From DASYAE01 sp036501535 (GTDB lineage: Bacteria > Actinomycetota > Actinomycetes > Streptomycetales > Catenulisporaceae), in assembly GCA_036501535.1 (NCBI GenBank), contig DASYAE010000003.1, positions 27,704-91,703 of the forward strand: a DNA stretch of 64,000 nt, written 5' to 3'. Below, one piece after another: positions 17,225 through 25,086 of this stretch (its first letter is position 1; the number at the start of each line of letters is the position of its first letter). The notes under the pieces are model-generated. The model was given only the letters and a program-made list of their open reading frames with translations. It did no database searches and was not told where the DNA came from. The position numbers and the translations under genes were made by a program.

Positions 17225-17841
17225 AGAGATTCCGCTCCTCCCTCTCCTGATCGGTGCTGTGCCGACTGCTGCTGTGCCGGCCGCCCGAGCAGCGCCGCCT
17301 TCAGCAGCCGCCGCGCCCGGTGCCCCCGGCTCTTCACCGTGCCCTCGGGCACGCCCAGCATTTCCGCCACCTGTGCGACCGGCCGGTCCTCGACGTACAG
17401 CAGCTGCCATACCTCGCGTTCCGGGCCGCCCGGCGGGCCGAGCGACGCGACCGCCGCGGCCAGATCCGTCCGCGCGATCGCGGCGGCCTCCGCGTCCTGC
17501 GCCGAGGGCGGGTCGGTACCCGGTGGTGCATCCGACGTGATCGGCGAGTACAGGAAAACCGCGTCATTGCGGCCCTGGCGGCGCAGCCACATGGCGGCCT
17601 GCCTGCGGGCGATGCCCCAGAGCCAGCCGCCGCCGGAACCCTGCTCCTGCGGCCGGTAGGCCGCGGCTGCGCGCCAGACCGCCAGGAACGTCTCCTGCAG
17701 CACGTCTTCCACGTCGGCGGCGGGCAGTTTCGTCCGCAGCCGGGCAGCGAGCCACGGCGCGTGCCGGGAGAACAGTTCCCGCAGCGCAGTGTCGTCGCCG
17801 CCCGCCGTGCGGGCGATCAGCTCGTCGTCGTCCATCACCAC
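17221..17841 (-). CDS. ECF-type RNA polymerase sigma factor
   Basis: This 206-residue protein has sigma region 2 (LRELFSRHAPWLAARL to VEDVLQETFLAVWRAA and the WGIARRQAAMWLR segment) and region 4 with its helix-turn-helix (PVAQVAEMLGVPEGTVKSRGHRARRLL). There is no region 3, as expected for extracytoplasmic-function sigmas. GTG/ATG alternatives at 17841 and 17835 are close. It heads an operon with a membrane protein, ABC ATPase and two ABC-2 permeases, so it may drive that exporter in response to envelope or antibiotic stress. An inverted repeat sits just upstream. Confidence 0.9.
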   Translation of the reverse strand: MVMDDDELIARTAGGDDTALRELFSRHAPWLAARLRTKLPAADVEDVLQETFLAVWRAAAAYRPQEQGSGGGWLWGIARRQAAMWLRRQGRNDAVFLYSPITSDAPPGTDPPSAQDAEAAAIARTDLAAAVASLGPPGGPEREVWQLLYVEDRPVAQVAEMLGVPEGTVKSRGHRARRLLKAALLGRPAQQQSAQHRSGEGGAESL

Positions 17842-17875
17842 CTCTATTGCGCCACAGGCCGCCCCGGTTCACGCG

Positions 17876-17898
17876 AATTCTCGACCGGTCCGAGAATT
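17876..17898. promoter_or_regulatory. Inverted repeat upstream of the ECF sigma gene
   Basis: AATTCTCG and CGAGAATT (8-bp perfect arms) flank ACCGGTC. The site lies 35-57 bp before the sigma start, in an otherwise GC-rich gap, and may be a repressor operator over the promoter. No known consensus is recognised. Confidence 0.5.
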
Positions 17899-17912
17899 TG
17901 CGAGCAGCGAAA

Positions 17913-17941
17913 GGAGGCGGCGCCACGAGAGCGCCGCCTCC
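17913..17941 (-). terminator. Hairpin terminator after the DUF4132 gene
   Basis: A perfect 11-bp stem (GGAGGCGGCGC / GCGCCGCCTCC) with a 7-nt loop lies 75 nt downstream of the DUF4132 stop and upstream of the ECF sigma promoter on the same strand. Confidence 0.68.
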
Positions 17942-18015
17942 GTCGCCCGATCGGCCCCCGAATCCGGCCCCGGCCCCTGAATCCGGCTTCCGGCCGCCGG
18001 CCCGCGATCCGCGGA

Positions 18016-20415
18016 TCAACCCCGCCGGATCTGGCTCACAATGCTCGGATCGGTGATCCTGTCGTCCGCGGCCAGCATCAGCGCCTTGCTCAGGATGATC
18101 TCGAGCGTGCGATCGCCCTCGAACGGCAGGAACATCCCCGAGGCCGCGTCCCGGTCCGCGGCCTGCTTCGGGACGATGCACAGGTAGGCGTCGTTCGGGC
18201 TCATCAGGATGCTGCCGGAGCCCAGGTGGATCTTGTATGTGTGCAGGGTCCCCTCGACCAGCAGGAATCGCCCGCCGATCCGGCACTTCGGGCCGATGGC
18301 CAGCCGCGGCAGCAGTCGGCCGAGCAGGTCGGCGCGGCTGCGCGCGCTCTCGGAGAGCTCGCCGAAGCTGTACGACCGCCAGTAGTCCGTGTACCGGTCG
18401 CCGGCGCCGCCGTCCTGCCAGGCCGGGTCGTTGCCCAGGCTCGCGACCCCGACGAAGAGGTCGACGTCGCGCATCACCTCGGAGAGGACCAGCGGCGGAA
18501 GGTCCGCGAGAACGATCGGACCGTTGTCGCTGCCGTCATCGGCGGAGCCGTCGCGGCGATAGTTGCCGCCGCGCGCGTGAGCCCAGCTGGTGGCCGAGTC
18601 CACCGGATAGAAGCGGACCTGGTCGGTGCCCACGTAGATGTACGAGCCCGAATCGGTGATCTCCGCCATGCCGTCGCCGATGCCTTCGATCCAGAACTCC
18701 GCGCGCAGCCCCCACTCCCGCAGCTCGCGCGACGCCGGCGGGTACTCGTCGTCGACCATCAGCCGCAGCTGGTTGCGCCATCCGCGTTGCGCGGCCAGCG
18801 CGTGGAACTGGTGCTGGCGCAGGATGTGGGCCGCGAACCTGTTGGAATAGGTGCGGGTGTTCTCCTCAGCCGCCGTCAGCAGATAGACCTCGCGGTGCGC
18901 CTGCTTGAACGGCTGCGTCACCTCGCGCCGTTCAAGCCAGTCCCGCCAGGCGAGGACCTCGTCGACGTCGCGCCCTACCGGATGCCACAGTTCCACGCTC
19001 GCGTCGGGCTTCGGCTCCTGTGCCTTATCGGCAAGGTCGCGCATAGCCCCGTCGAGGAACAGCGCCGGAGTCCCGTCCACGATCCAGATCAGGCGCCGAG
19101 CCAGCGTGCCTAAAAGCGGATGGTCGAGATAGCGCTCCCGCCACGGGGCGTACTCCCAGCTGCGACGGCCCAGGAACAGCCGCTCGATCCGCTCGGACTG
19201 GGCCGAGAGCATCTTGTCGATGTCCTTGGCTGCCGCCTTGATCTCCTTGACGTCCTCGGCGAAGTCGCGGCGCACCGCGGCGGGCGGCGCCCTGACCGCC
19301 TTGCCGGTGCCTGTGCCGGCGCGCCAAGCCAGCTCCGTGCCGCGGCGGCCTATCACGAGCTCGACGGTCGTGTCGCCGAAGGTCTCGACGCGCCGCCCGA
19401 CCTCGGTCAGCCCGAAGACGGGCACGGCCAGCTCGTCGATCTGCTCCCGCGTCAGGCCGAGCGCGGCCGCGCGCGCCTCGAGCGCCTTGTCCACCTGCGT
19501 CAGCGTGCCCTTGTAGGTGATCCGGGTGGCGAGCCGGGCCAGCTGGCCGAGTGCGGCCTCACCGGTCATCGCCGATAGACCGTAGAGCGCCGCGTTCGCG
19601 ATCTTGGGGTTGCGCGGGCCGGTCCCCGGCACCTTCCGCAACGCCGTCTCGGCGAGCGCGGCCAGCGTGCGGGCCGAGTCCGGGCGTTCCGGCGCGAAGG
19701 CCAACAGCCAGGCCAGGCCGCGCACTGCGTCCGCGTTGAAGGGGTCGACCAGTTCATTGACGCTGCCGATGTAGGGCATCTCGGCGAGGCGCTGCGTGCG
19801 CGGCTTGCAGACCAGCGCCAGCCAGGCGCGGATCCGCTCGGCCGCGTGCGCCGCGCCGGCCCGCTCCAGCACCTCCCGCGCCGTCTCCTGCCACGCCGCC
19901 GACGGCTTGGCCGAGCGCGCCGAGCAGGCGTGCGCGAGCAGGTCGCGGAACGCCGGGCCGCGCCGGTCCGCATCGGCGATCGCCGCGTCCGACCCGGAAT
20001 CGAAATGGGCCTTGGCGATCCGGGCCACTTCCCCGGCTTGGTGGGTGATGTACTGGCCCTTCAGGTTGGTCATGATCTCCCCGCTCACGGCGGCCAGATC
20101 TGCACCGGACAGCCGTCTCGCCAGCTGAGGGAGGAGGTTGGCCATGGGGGCCCGCTTCCGGGCGGCGGTCTCGGCGCTGTCCGCGTCCGACACCGCGGCG
20201 AGCCGTGTCGCCGCGCGGATCAGCGTGATGAGGTCGCGGCTCGGCAGGTCCGAGACGGCCGTGAGCGCCGCGGTGCCCGCGCCTCTCGGCCAGAACTGAT
20301 GGACCTCGCGGCTCGAGTCCATCAGAACCTGTGCGAGCGTCTCGAGGTCGCCGGTCATGACCAGCTGCCGGATCCGGATGATCAACGGCTGGTGCTGCGC
20401 CGGGATGTCCGCCAT
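18016..20415 (-). CDS. DUF4132 domain protein
   Basis: This is a 799-residue soluble protein of the DUF4132 family, sometimes called MolR-like. Helical repeat-like sequence fills the first half. The conserved DUF4132 core has WEYAPWRERYLDHPLLGTLA and the C-terminal block reads DLFVGVASLGNDPAWQDGG, YWRSYSFGELSESA and TYKIHLGSGSILMSPNDAYL. No signal peptide, membrane helix or catalytic motif is seen. It starts 1 bp after the stop of a 140-residue protein, so the two form an operon. The biochemical role of the family is not established. Confidence 0.85.
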   Translation of the reverse strand: MADIPAQHQPLIIRIRQLVMTGDLETLAQVLMDSSREVHQFWPRGAGTAALTAVSDLPSRDLITLIRAATRLAAVSDADSAETAARKRAPMANLLPQLARRLSGADLAAVSGEIMTNLKGQYITHQAGEVARIAKAHFDSGSDAAIADADRRGPAFRDLLAHACSARSAKPSAAWQETAREVLERAGAAHAAERIRAWLALVCKPRTQRLAEMPYIGSVNELVDPFNADAVRGLAWLLAFAPERPDSARTLAALAETALRKVPGTGPRNPKIANAALYGLSAMTGEAALGQLARLATRITYKGTLTQVDKALEARAAALGLTREQIDELAVPVFGLTEVGRRVETFGDTTVELVIGRRGTELAWRAGTGTGKAVRAPPAAVRRDFAEDVKEIKAAAKDIDKMLSAQSERIERLFLGRRSWEYAPWRERYLDHPLLGTLARRLIWIVDGTPALFLDGAMRDLADKAQEPKPDASVELWHPVGRDVDEVLAWRDWLERREVTQPFKQAHREVYLLTAAEENTRTYSNRFAAHILRQHQFHALAAQRGWRNQLRLMVDDEYPPASRELREWGLRAEFWIEGIGDGMAEITDSGSYIYVGTDQVRFYPVDSATSWAHARGGNYRRDGSADDGSDNGPIVLADLPPLVLSEVMRDVDLFVGVASLGNDPAWQDGGAGDRYTDYWRSYSFGELSESARSRADLLGRLLPRLAIGPKCRIGGRFLLVEGTLHTYKIHLGSGSILMSPNDAYLCIVPKQAADRDAASGMFLPFEGDRTLEIILSKALMLAADDRITDPSIVSQIRRG

Positions 20416-20416
20416 C

Positions 20417-20839
20417 TCAGCCCCCTACCAGCGGCACGAGCTTCAGGAACGTCACCTCGACGCCCACCGCCAGCTCGATCTCCTCGTCGGGCCCGAGGAT
20501 CTGCCGGTCGCCGACCAGCACGAGGAAGCCGTTGCGGCCGAAGGCCTCGAGCGCCCGCGCGCACTGCTGCTCCGGATCGATCCGGCGCGGGTTCTTGAGC
20601 CGATAGCCGTTGAGGGTGCGCTCGGCGTCGGAGGGCTGCACCAGGCCGCGGAACAGGGTCCCGGTGCCGGCCGCCGGACGGCCGGGGTCGTCGAGACCGG
20701 CGTTGAACTCCGCCACCTCCTGGAAGATCCGGCGCCGGATCAGCTCGCGCAGCGGCAGCCGCTCCTCGAAGATCTCCAGCGCCCACGCGTCGTCGCGGGC
20801 CCCGGCGGTCGTCTCGTCGATGAAAGTCACCGTTGTCAT
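20417..20839 (-). CDS. Small conserved protein preceding DUF4132
   Basis: This 140-residue acidic protein (EIFEERLPLRELIRRRIFQEV; RALEAFGRNGFLVLVGDRQI) resembles short proteins encoded beside DUF4132 genes in actinomycetes. It has no signal peptide or helix long enough to span a membrane. Its stop lies 1 bp before the DUF4132 start, indicating co-translation. The function is unknown; a binding partner role is plausible. Confidence 0.72.
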   Translation of the reverse strand: MTTVTFIDETTAGARDDAWALEIFEERLPLRELIRRRIFQEVAEFNAGLDDPGRPAAGTGTLFRGLVQPSDAERTLNGYRLKNPRRIDPEQQCARALEAFGRNGFLVLVGDRQILGPDEEIELAVGVEVTFLKLVPLVGG

Positions 20840-20877
20840 GGCCCTGAAGCGTAGGGCCCGGCACCGACGAAGGACGG

Positions 20878-20911
20878 CCCGCTGTGCACAGGCGTAGATG
20901 TGCGCAGCGGG
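20878..20911 (-). terminator. Hairpin terminator after the chitinase gene
   Basis: CCCGCTGTGCACA (20878-20890) pairs with TGTGCGCAGCGGG (20899-20911), 13 bp with one G-T wobble, around an 8-nt loop. It lies ~60 nt beyond the chitinase stop and just before the next minus-strand gene. Confidence 0.65.
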
Positions 20912-20971
20912 CCGCCGGTTGAAGCGGATCCGAGCAGGTGTCAGCCCTCGATCAGCGGATGCGGGTGCCGG

Positions 20972-22222
20972 TCAGCAGGCCCCGTCGCTGTTCCAGGCGC
21001 CGGACGCGCCGCCCGGGACCTCGTTGTAGTTCCACTGGTTCGCGGTCCAGTTGGCGCCGTTGTACGAGACCTCGGCGCCGGCCGAGTACGAGCTCGTCGA
21101 GCTCCACGCCGCGGCGCAGGTTCCGCCGCCGCCGCCGCTGCTGCCGGTCGGGCTGGCCGAGGGGCTCGACGACTGGGTCGGCGGCGGGCTGCTCGGCGGG
21201 GTCGCGCCGGCGAACTCGGCGTCGTACTTGGTGAAGTCCCAGCTGTTCTGGGTCACGCTGGAGCAGGTCCCGGACAGGGTGCCGTTGTTGTCCGGCGGGT
21301 TGCACCCCCGGTCCCGGTTCACCGACCAGAACGAGTAGCGGCCCAGGCCCGAGCTCTCGGCGAAGCTCAGCACGGACTGGAAGTCGGCCTGGTAGAAGTA
21401 CTCGGCCGAGTCGGTGCGCCCGTTCATCGAGGAGACGCCCTCGTGCGCGTACGCGGTGGCCGAGCTCCAGCCGAACGTCGAGGTCAGGATGCTGTTGAAC
21501 TGCTGCAGCGCGCTGATCTGGCTGGAGGCGCCGCTGAAGCCGCCGTCGAACGGCATGATGGTGAAGCTGTTCGGGGTGAAGCCGAGCGACTTGGCCTCGT
21601 CCAGCAGCTGCTCGCCGAACCAGCCGGTGCCCGAGGTGGTGCCGGGGATGGTCACCGAGATGTAGATCCCGGGGTCCTCCTGCTGGATGATCTGCGCGGC
21701 GCCGAGCTCGTTGGCGATGGCCGCGGTGTTCTCGTACTCCGGCTCCTCCAGGTCGAGGTCGATCGCGTGCAGCCCGTAGGCGTTGACGACCTGCTGCTCC
21801 GCGGCGGCGGTGGCCGAGGCGCTGCCGCAGACCTGGCCGAGCTTGGTGCCGTTGTAGCCGCCGAAGGACACCGAGACGTCGCCGCCGGCCGCGCGCAGGG
21901 CACTGATCTGCGAGGCGACCGAGTCGCCGGAGGAGACCACGCTGCCGCCGCCGTCCCAGGCGGGCGCGCAGGTCGAGTTGTTCTCGGCGAGCACGAACGC
22001 GAGCACGTAGGCCTTCTCGCCGGTGGCCGCCATCACCTGGGTCAGGTCCGGCGGGTCGTTGTCCAGCGGCATGTCGTAGGGCGCCGACGCGTACCAGTTG
22101 CTGCCGAGCGCGGCTGTGGCGGCGATGGCCGGGGTGCTGCCGATCGCCTGGATCGCCACGACGCCGCCTGTGACGACGCCCATGGCTGAGGCCGCGGCGA
22201 GCGCGGCCCTGTACCTGCGCAC
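20972..22222 (-). CDS. Secreted GH18 chitinase with C-terminal CBM5/12-type chitin-binding domain
   Basis: This 416-residue enzyme hydrolyses beta-1,4 bonds in chitin. GTG at 22222 is the start because AAGGAG lies 6 nt upstream; a signal peptide runs to about residue 43. The GH18 catalytic motif is AIDLDLEEPE (DxDxE, acid at ~residue 157) in an ~290-residue barrel. A Pro/Ser/Thr linker leads to a 48-residue domain with aromatic chitin-binding residues (SSYSAGAEVSYNGANWTANQ). A DasR-like site overlaps the likely promoter, as at many Streptomyces chitinase genes. The catalytic part resembles the short GH18 subgroup (ChiC/ChiD-like). Confidence 0.93.
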   Translation of the reverse strand: MRRYRAALAAASAMGVVTGGVVAIQAIGSTPAIAATAALGSNWYASAPYDMPLDNDPPDLTQVMAATGEKAYVLAFVLAENNSTCAPAWDGGGSVVSSGDSVASQISALRAAGGDVSVSFGGYNGTKLGQVCGSASATAAAEQQVVNAYGLHAIDLDLEEPEYENTAAIANELGAAQIIQQEDPGIYISVTIPGTTSGTGWFGEQLLDEAKSLGFTPNSFTIMPFDGGFSGASSQISALQQFNSILTSTFGWSSATAYAHEGVSSMNGRTDSAEYFYQADFQSVLSFAESSGLGRYSFWSVNRDRGCNPPDNNGTLSGTCSSVTQNSWDFTKYDAEFAGATPPSSPPPTQSSSPSASPTGSSGGGGGTCAAAWSSTSSYSAGAEVSYNGANWTANQWNYNEVPGGASGAWNSDGAC

Positions 22223-22289
22223 TTCGTACTCCTTCGTCCAGTCTGGGGAACGAGAGAATCGGCGTGCGCCGAACGCCGGGGACGGGGGA

Positions 22290-22315
22290 GCCGCCCCGGC
22301 CAGCACCGGGGCGGC
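22290..22315 (-). other. Perfect hairpin in the chitinase 5' leader
   Basis: GCCGCCCCGG and CCGGGGCGGC form a 10-bp stem with a 6-nt loop. It lies downstream of the likely chitinase transcription start (~22328) and ~70 nt before the GTG. It may terminate read-through from the upstream GH79-like gene or act as a leader structure. Confidence 0.55.
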
Positions 22316-22334
22316 GGATATCCGTCGTGGCGTC

Positions 22335-22363
22335 AGAGTGGACTAGACCAGATGGTCTGTCAA
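22335..22363 (-). promoter_or_regulatory. Chitinase promoter with a DasR-responsive element (dre)
   Basis: On the minus strand TTGACA (22363-22358) and CACTCT (22340-22335) are separated by 17 bp. The segment TCTGGTCTAGTCCACT (22352-22337) matches the published Streptomyces dre consensus ACTGGTCTAGACCACT at 14 of 16 positions and covers the spacer and -10. DasR is the GntR-family repressor that senses phosphorylated N-acetylglucosamine metabolites, so chitin-breakdown control is expected. Confidence 0.72.
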
Positions 22364-22386
22364 GGCCGCCTTCACCCTTAGGGCCC

Positions 22387-24285
22387 TTAAGCCGAGGGCT
22401 GTTCGCTCCAGTTCTCGCTCGGGCTGCCGTTGCAGGCGTAGATCTCCGCTGCGGCGCCGTCCGCGGTCGACGCGCCGAGCACGCTCAGGCACTTGGCCGA
22501 CTGGGCGCCGACGACGGTGCCGCCCGAGTTGACGGTCCACTGCTGATTCGCCGCGCCGGTGCAGGTTGATATGTCGAGCGGTGAGTAGTTGGCCGTCGCG
22601 CTGTTGGCCACCTCGAGGCACTTGCCGGACGGCGCGCCGACGATGGTGCCGTTCGTGTTGACCGTCCAGTTCTCGCTCGCGCTGCCGTTGCACGTGTAGA
22701 TGTCGGCGGTGGCGCCGTTCGCGGTGGACCCGCTGGTGACGCTCAGGCACTTGCCGGAAAGGCCGCCGACGAGGGTGGTGGTCGTCGGGCCGGTACCGCC
22801 GCCGCCGCTCTCGCCGCCCAGGGTGAGGAACTCGGCGGTCCCGGCCGGCACGGACACCGTCAGGGTGCTGCCGCTCACGGAAACAGGGGTCTGCGTCGGC
22901 GCGGCCAGCGAGCCGTTCGACTGCACGCTCTGCCCGCCCAGCGTGATGCCGGTCTTGGCGGCCAGCGCGCTCGCGGTCAGGCTGTACTCCTCACCGCTGG
23001 TGAAGGTGGAACCGAGGTCGAGCTGCAGCGAGGTCGCGCCGTTGCTCGCCGGATCCGAGACGTTGTCGAGCACGACGCTGACCGTGTTGTTCGTGTGCTG
23101 AATCGCGTACACGCGCACGGTCGCCCACGCCGGGTTCGTGACGTTCAGGAAGCCGCCGGTGCCCAGCTCGTGCAGCGCGGCCAGGCCGTAGTACTCCGGC
23201 TGGGCGGCCAGGTCGCCGGCCGTCGCGTCGGACGCGGTCGGCGCGCACAGCGGGGTGTAGTACATGAACAGCGGCTTGCCGGTGTCGCACTGCAGCACGG
23301 TGCCGTGCATGTAGTAGCCGCTGACGCCCTCGCGGGCCATGTCGAGCTGCGCGTCGATCTCCCAGAGCGCGGACGCGTAGACGTCGCTGACCCCTGGCAT
23401 GCCCTCGCAGACCACGGAGTTGCCCTCGTCGATCACCGCCGGCACGCCCAGCTTCGCGGACTCGGCGACGGCCTCGTCGGCCACCGAGGTCTCGCTGTTG
23501 CGCACGGAGGTGCCGAGCAGGTCGGCGATCGTCGGGTCGTCGCTCGAGCTGCAGTCGCTGAGCGGGTAGAAGTGGTTCGTCAGCTCGACGACGCCCGGCT
23601 TAGCGGCCACGAAGGCGTTCTGGAACGAGCCGTTCGGCGCGCCCGCCGCGTCGGAGCCCTCGATCGGCACGCCGGGCGCGGCCTGCTCGACGGCGGAGAC
23701 GTAGGACTCGAAGTCGCTGACGTACTTCGCCGTGTTCCCGGAGTACTGCGAGTACAGGTCCGGCTCGTTGCCGATCTCGACGGCCAGCAGCGAGGAGCCG
23801 AGCGCCGCCTGCGCGTGCGCCGCCTCGTCCGCGGCCCGGGCCGGGTCGTACTCCTTGAGGTTGACGCCCAGGATCACCTTCCAGCCGCTCGCCTTGGCCA
23901 GCGTGTTAAGCGCGGTCAGGTCGGCCGGGGTGATGGTGGCGATGGACCAGGACGGCGCGGTCTCGCCGGTCGAGGTCCAGAAGGTCTCGTCGGAGGTGTT
24001 CCCTCCGATCCGGATGACCGAGGTTCCCAGGGTCCGCAGATACGCGGCCAGGTCGCCGTCGGTGAACGCGGGCAGCGCGAGGTCGGAGGCCTCGAAGGAC
24101 AGGCCGATCGAGTTGCCGGTCAGCGCGGTGCCGGTGGTCGCCGCTCCGATGGTCACGACCTGGGGCGTCGCCGCGGAGACGGGCGCGGCGGCCGCCGCCG
24201 TGGCGGTCGCGGTCAGTGCCGTCGCGCAGAGACCGGCCGCGAGGCGGGCGCGCGCGCGAGTCCGGCCGCGTGGCATGAGGGACAT
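22387..24285 (-). CDS. Secreted GH79-like glycosidase with ricin-type lectin
   Basis: This 632-residue protein resembles bacterial beta-glucuronidases and heparanase-like enzymes of GH79. It has a signal peptide (to ~residue 38), a barrel with the acid/base motif VEIGNEPDLYS (~residue 165) and a nucleophile-like Glu in AVIDEGNS (~281). A beta-sandwich follows, then a Gly/Thr linker and three ricin-B QxW repeats (~500-632; ASENWTVN, ANQQWTVN, PSENWSEQ). ATG at 24285 has AAGGAG only 4 nt upstream; ATG at 24276 is an alternative. The substrate is probably a uronic-acid-containing plant or animal polysaccharide, but the exact activity is not readable. Confidence 0.85.
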   Translation of the reverse strand: MSLMPRGRTRARARLAAGLCATALTATATAAAAAPVSAATPQVVTIGAATTGTALTGNSIGLSFEASDLALPAFTDGDLAAYLRTLGTSVIRIGGNTSDETFWTSTGETAPSWSIATITPADLTALNTLAKASGWKVILGVNLKEYDPARAADEAAHAQAALGSSLLAVEIGNEPDLYSQYSGNTAKYVSDFESYVSAVEQAAPGVPIEGSDAAGAPNGSFQNAFVAAKPGVVELTNHFYPLSDCSSSDDPTIADLLGTSVRNSETSVADEAVAESAKLGVPAVIDEGNSVVCEGMPGVSDVYASALWEIDAQLDMAREGVSGYYMHGTVLQCDTGKPLFMYYTPLCAPTASDATAGDLAAQPEYYGLAALHELGTGGFLNVTNPAWATVRVYAIQHTNNTVSVVLDNVSDPASNGATSLQLDLGSTFTSGEEYSLTASALAAKTGITLGGQSVQSNGSLAAPTQTPVSVSGSTLTVSVPAGTAEFLTLGGESGGGGTGPTTTTLVGGLSGKCLSVTSGSTANGATADIYTCNGSASENWTVNTNGTIVGAPSGKCLEVANSATANYSPLDISTCTGAANQQWTVNSGGTVVGAQSAKCLSVLGASTADGAAAEIYACNGSPSENWSEQPSA

Positions 24286-24337
24286 GACACTCCTTCTTCG
24301 ACTTCTCCGAGTCTCGGCGCCGCGAAGCTGGAGGTGA

Positions 24338-24351
24338 TTCATGTACATGAA
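24338..24351. promoter_or_regulatory. Perfect 14-bp palindrome upstream of the GH79-like gene
   Basis: TTCATGTACATGAA is a perfect palindrome in an AT-richer stretch 53-66 bp before the start codon, just downstream of a possible -10 (CATAAT on the minus strand, 24362-24357). It is a probable repressor operator; the regulator is unknown. Confidence 0.55.
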
Positions 24352-24487
24352 CACAAATTATGTCGGTGAACGTGCGACACGATAGGTGGCAGGCCGGACG
24401 CCGTCAACGACTCTGGCCGAAATGTCGGCTGCATATGGAGATCGGCATGGCTTTCAGCACCCTGCCTCGCGCGCCTCTGTCTATGGA

Positions 24488-24964
24488 CTAAGGACGCTGC
24501 GCGAGCGCGAGGTCCACGGCCTGCTCGGGCGTCGCGGCCTCGCGGATCCCGCCGACCGGACTGCCTGCGGAATCGACGACGCGCCAGCCGCCGATGCTGA
24601 TCACCGGCGCCGTGCCGCGCCGCTTCGCCAGGGCCGCCTCCGAGAGCGTCCCCCACGAGCCGCCGACGACGATGACCGCGTCCGCGGACGAGACGAGAAC
24701 GGCGTTGCGCGCCTCGCCGAGACCGGTCAGCACGACCGCCGAGAGATGCGGCGACGCGGTGGACCTGTCGGCGTCCGGCCGGATCCCGATCACCAGGCCG
24801 TCGCGCGACCTGGCGCCGGCCGCGACCGCGTCCATGACGCCGGGACCGCCGCCGCACAGGACGATCGCGCCCCGCTCGGCGAGCAGCTGCCCGACCCGGA
24901 ACGCGTGCTCCGCCTCGGCCTGCGAGCAGGCGCTGGGACCGCAGACCGCGACCTGGACGTTCAT
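24488..24964 (-). CDS. LOG-like Rossmann-fold protein (TIGR00725 family)
   Basis: This 158-residue protein has the glycine-rich and phosphate-binding loops of the SLOG/TIGR00725 group: VLCGGGPGVMDAVAAGA and VVGGSWGTLSEAALA. Related LOG proteins bind nucleotides or act as phosphoribohydrolases; here the PGGxGTxxE-type motif is replaced by VGGSWGTLSE, so activity is uncertain. It is a single gene on the minus strand between two secreted-enzyme genes, with no obvious functional link to them. Confidence 0.85.
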   Translation of the reverse strand: MNVQVAVCGPSACSQAEAEHAFRVGQLLAERGAIVLCGGGPGVMDAVAAGARSRDGLVIGIRPDADRSTASPHLSAVVLTGLGEARNAVLVSSADAVIVVGGSWGTLSEAALAKRRGTAPVISIGGWRVVDSAGSPVGGIREAATPEQAVDLALAQRP

Positions 24965-25086
24965 GCGAACCGCCTTCCGCGCGCTACTCGCCGGTCGTCA
25001 TCGTGATCATCACCGGCAAGTCTGCCGCACGCTGGCCGGCCGGGGCTCTCGCGACCCGCGGCCGGCTTGTGCTTGCGCGCCTATCG

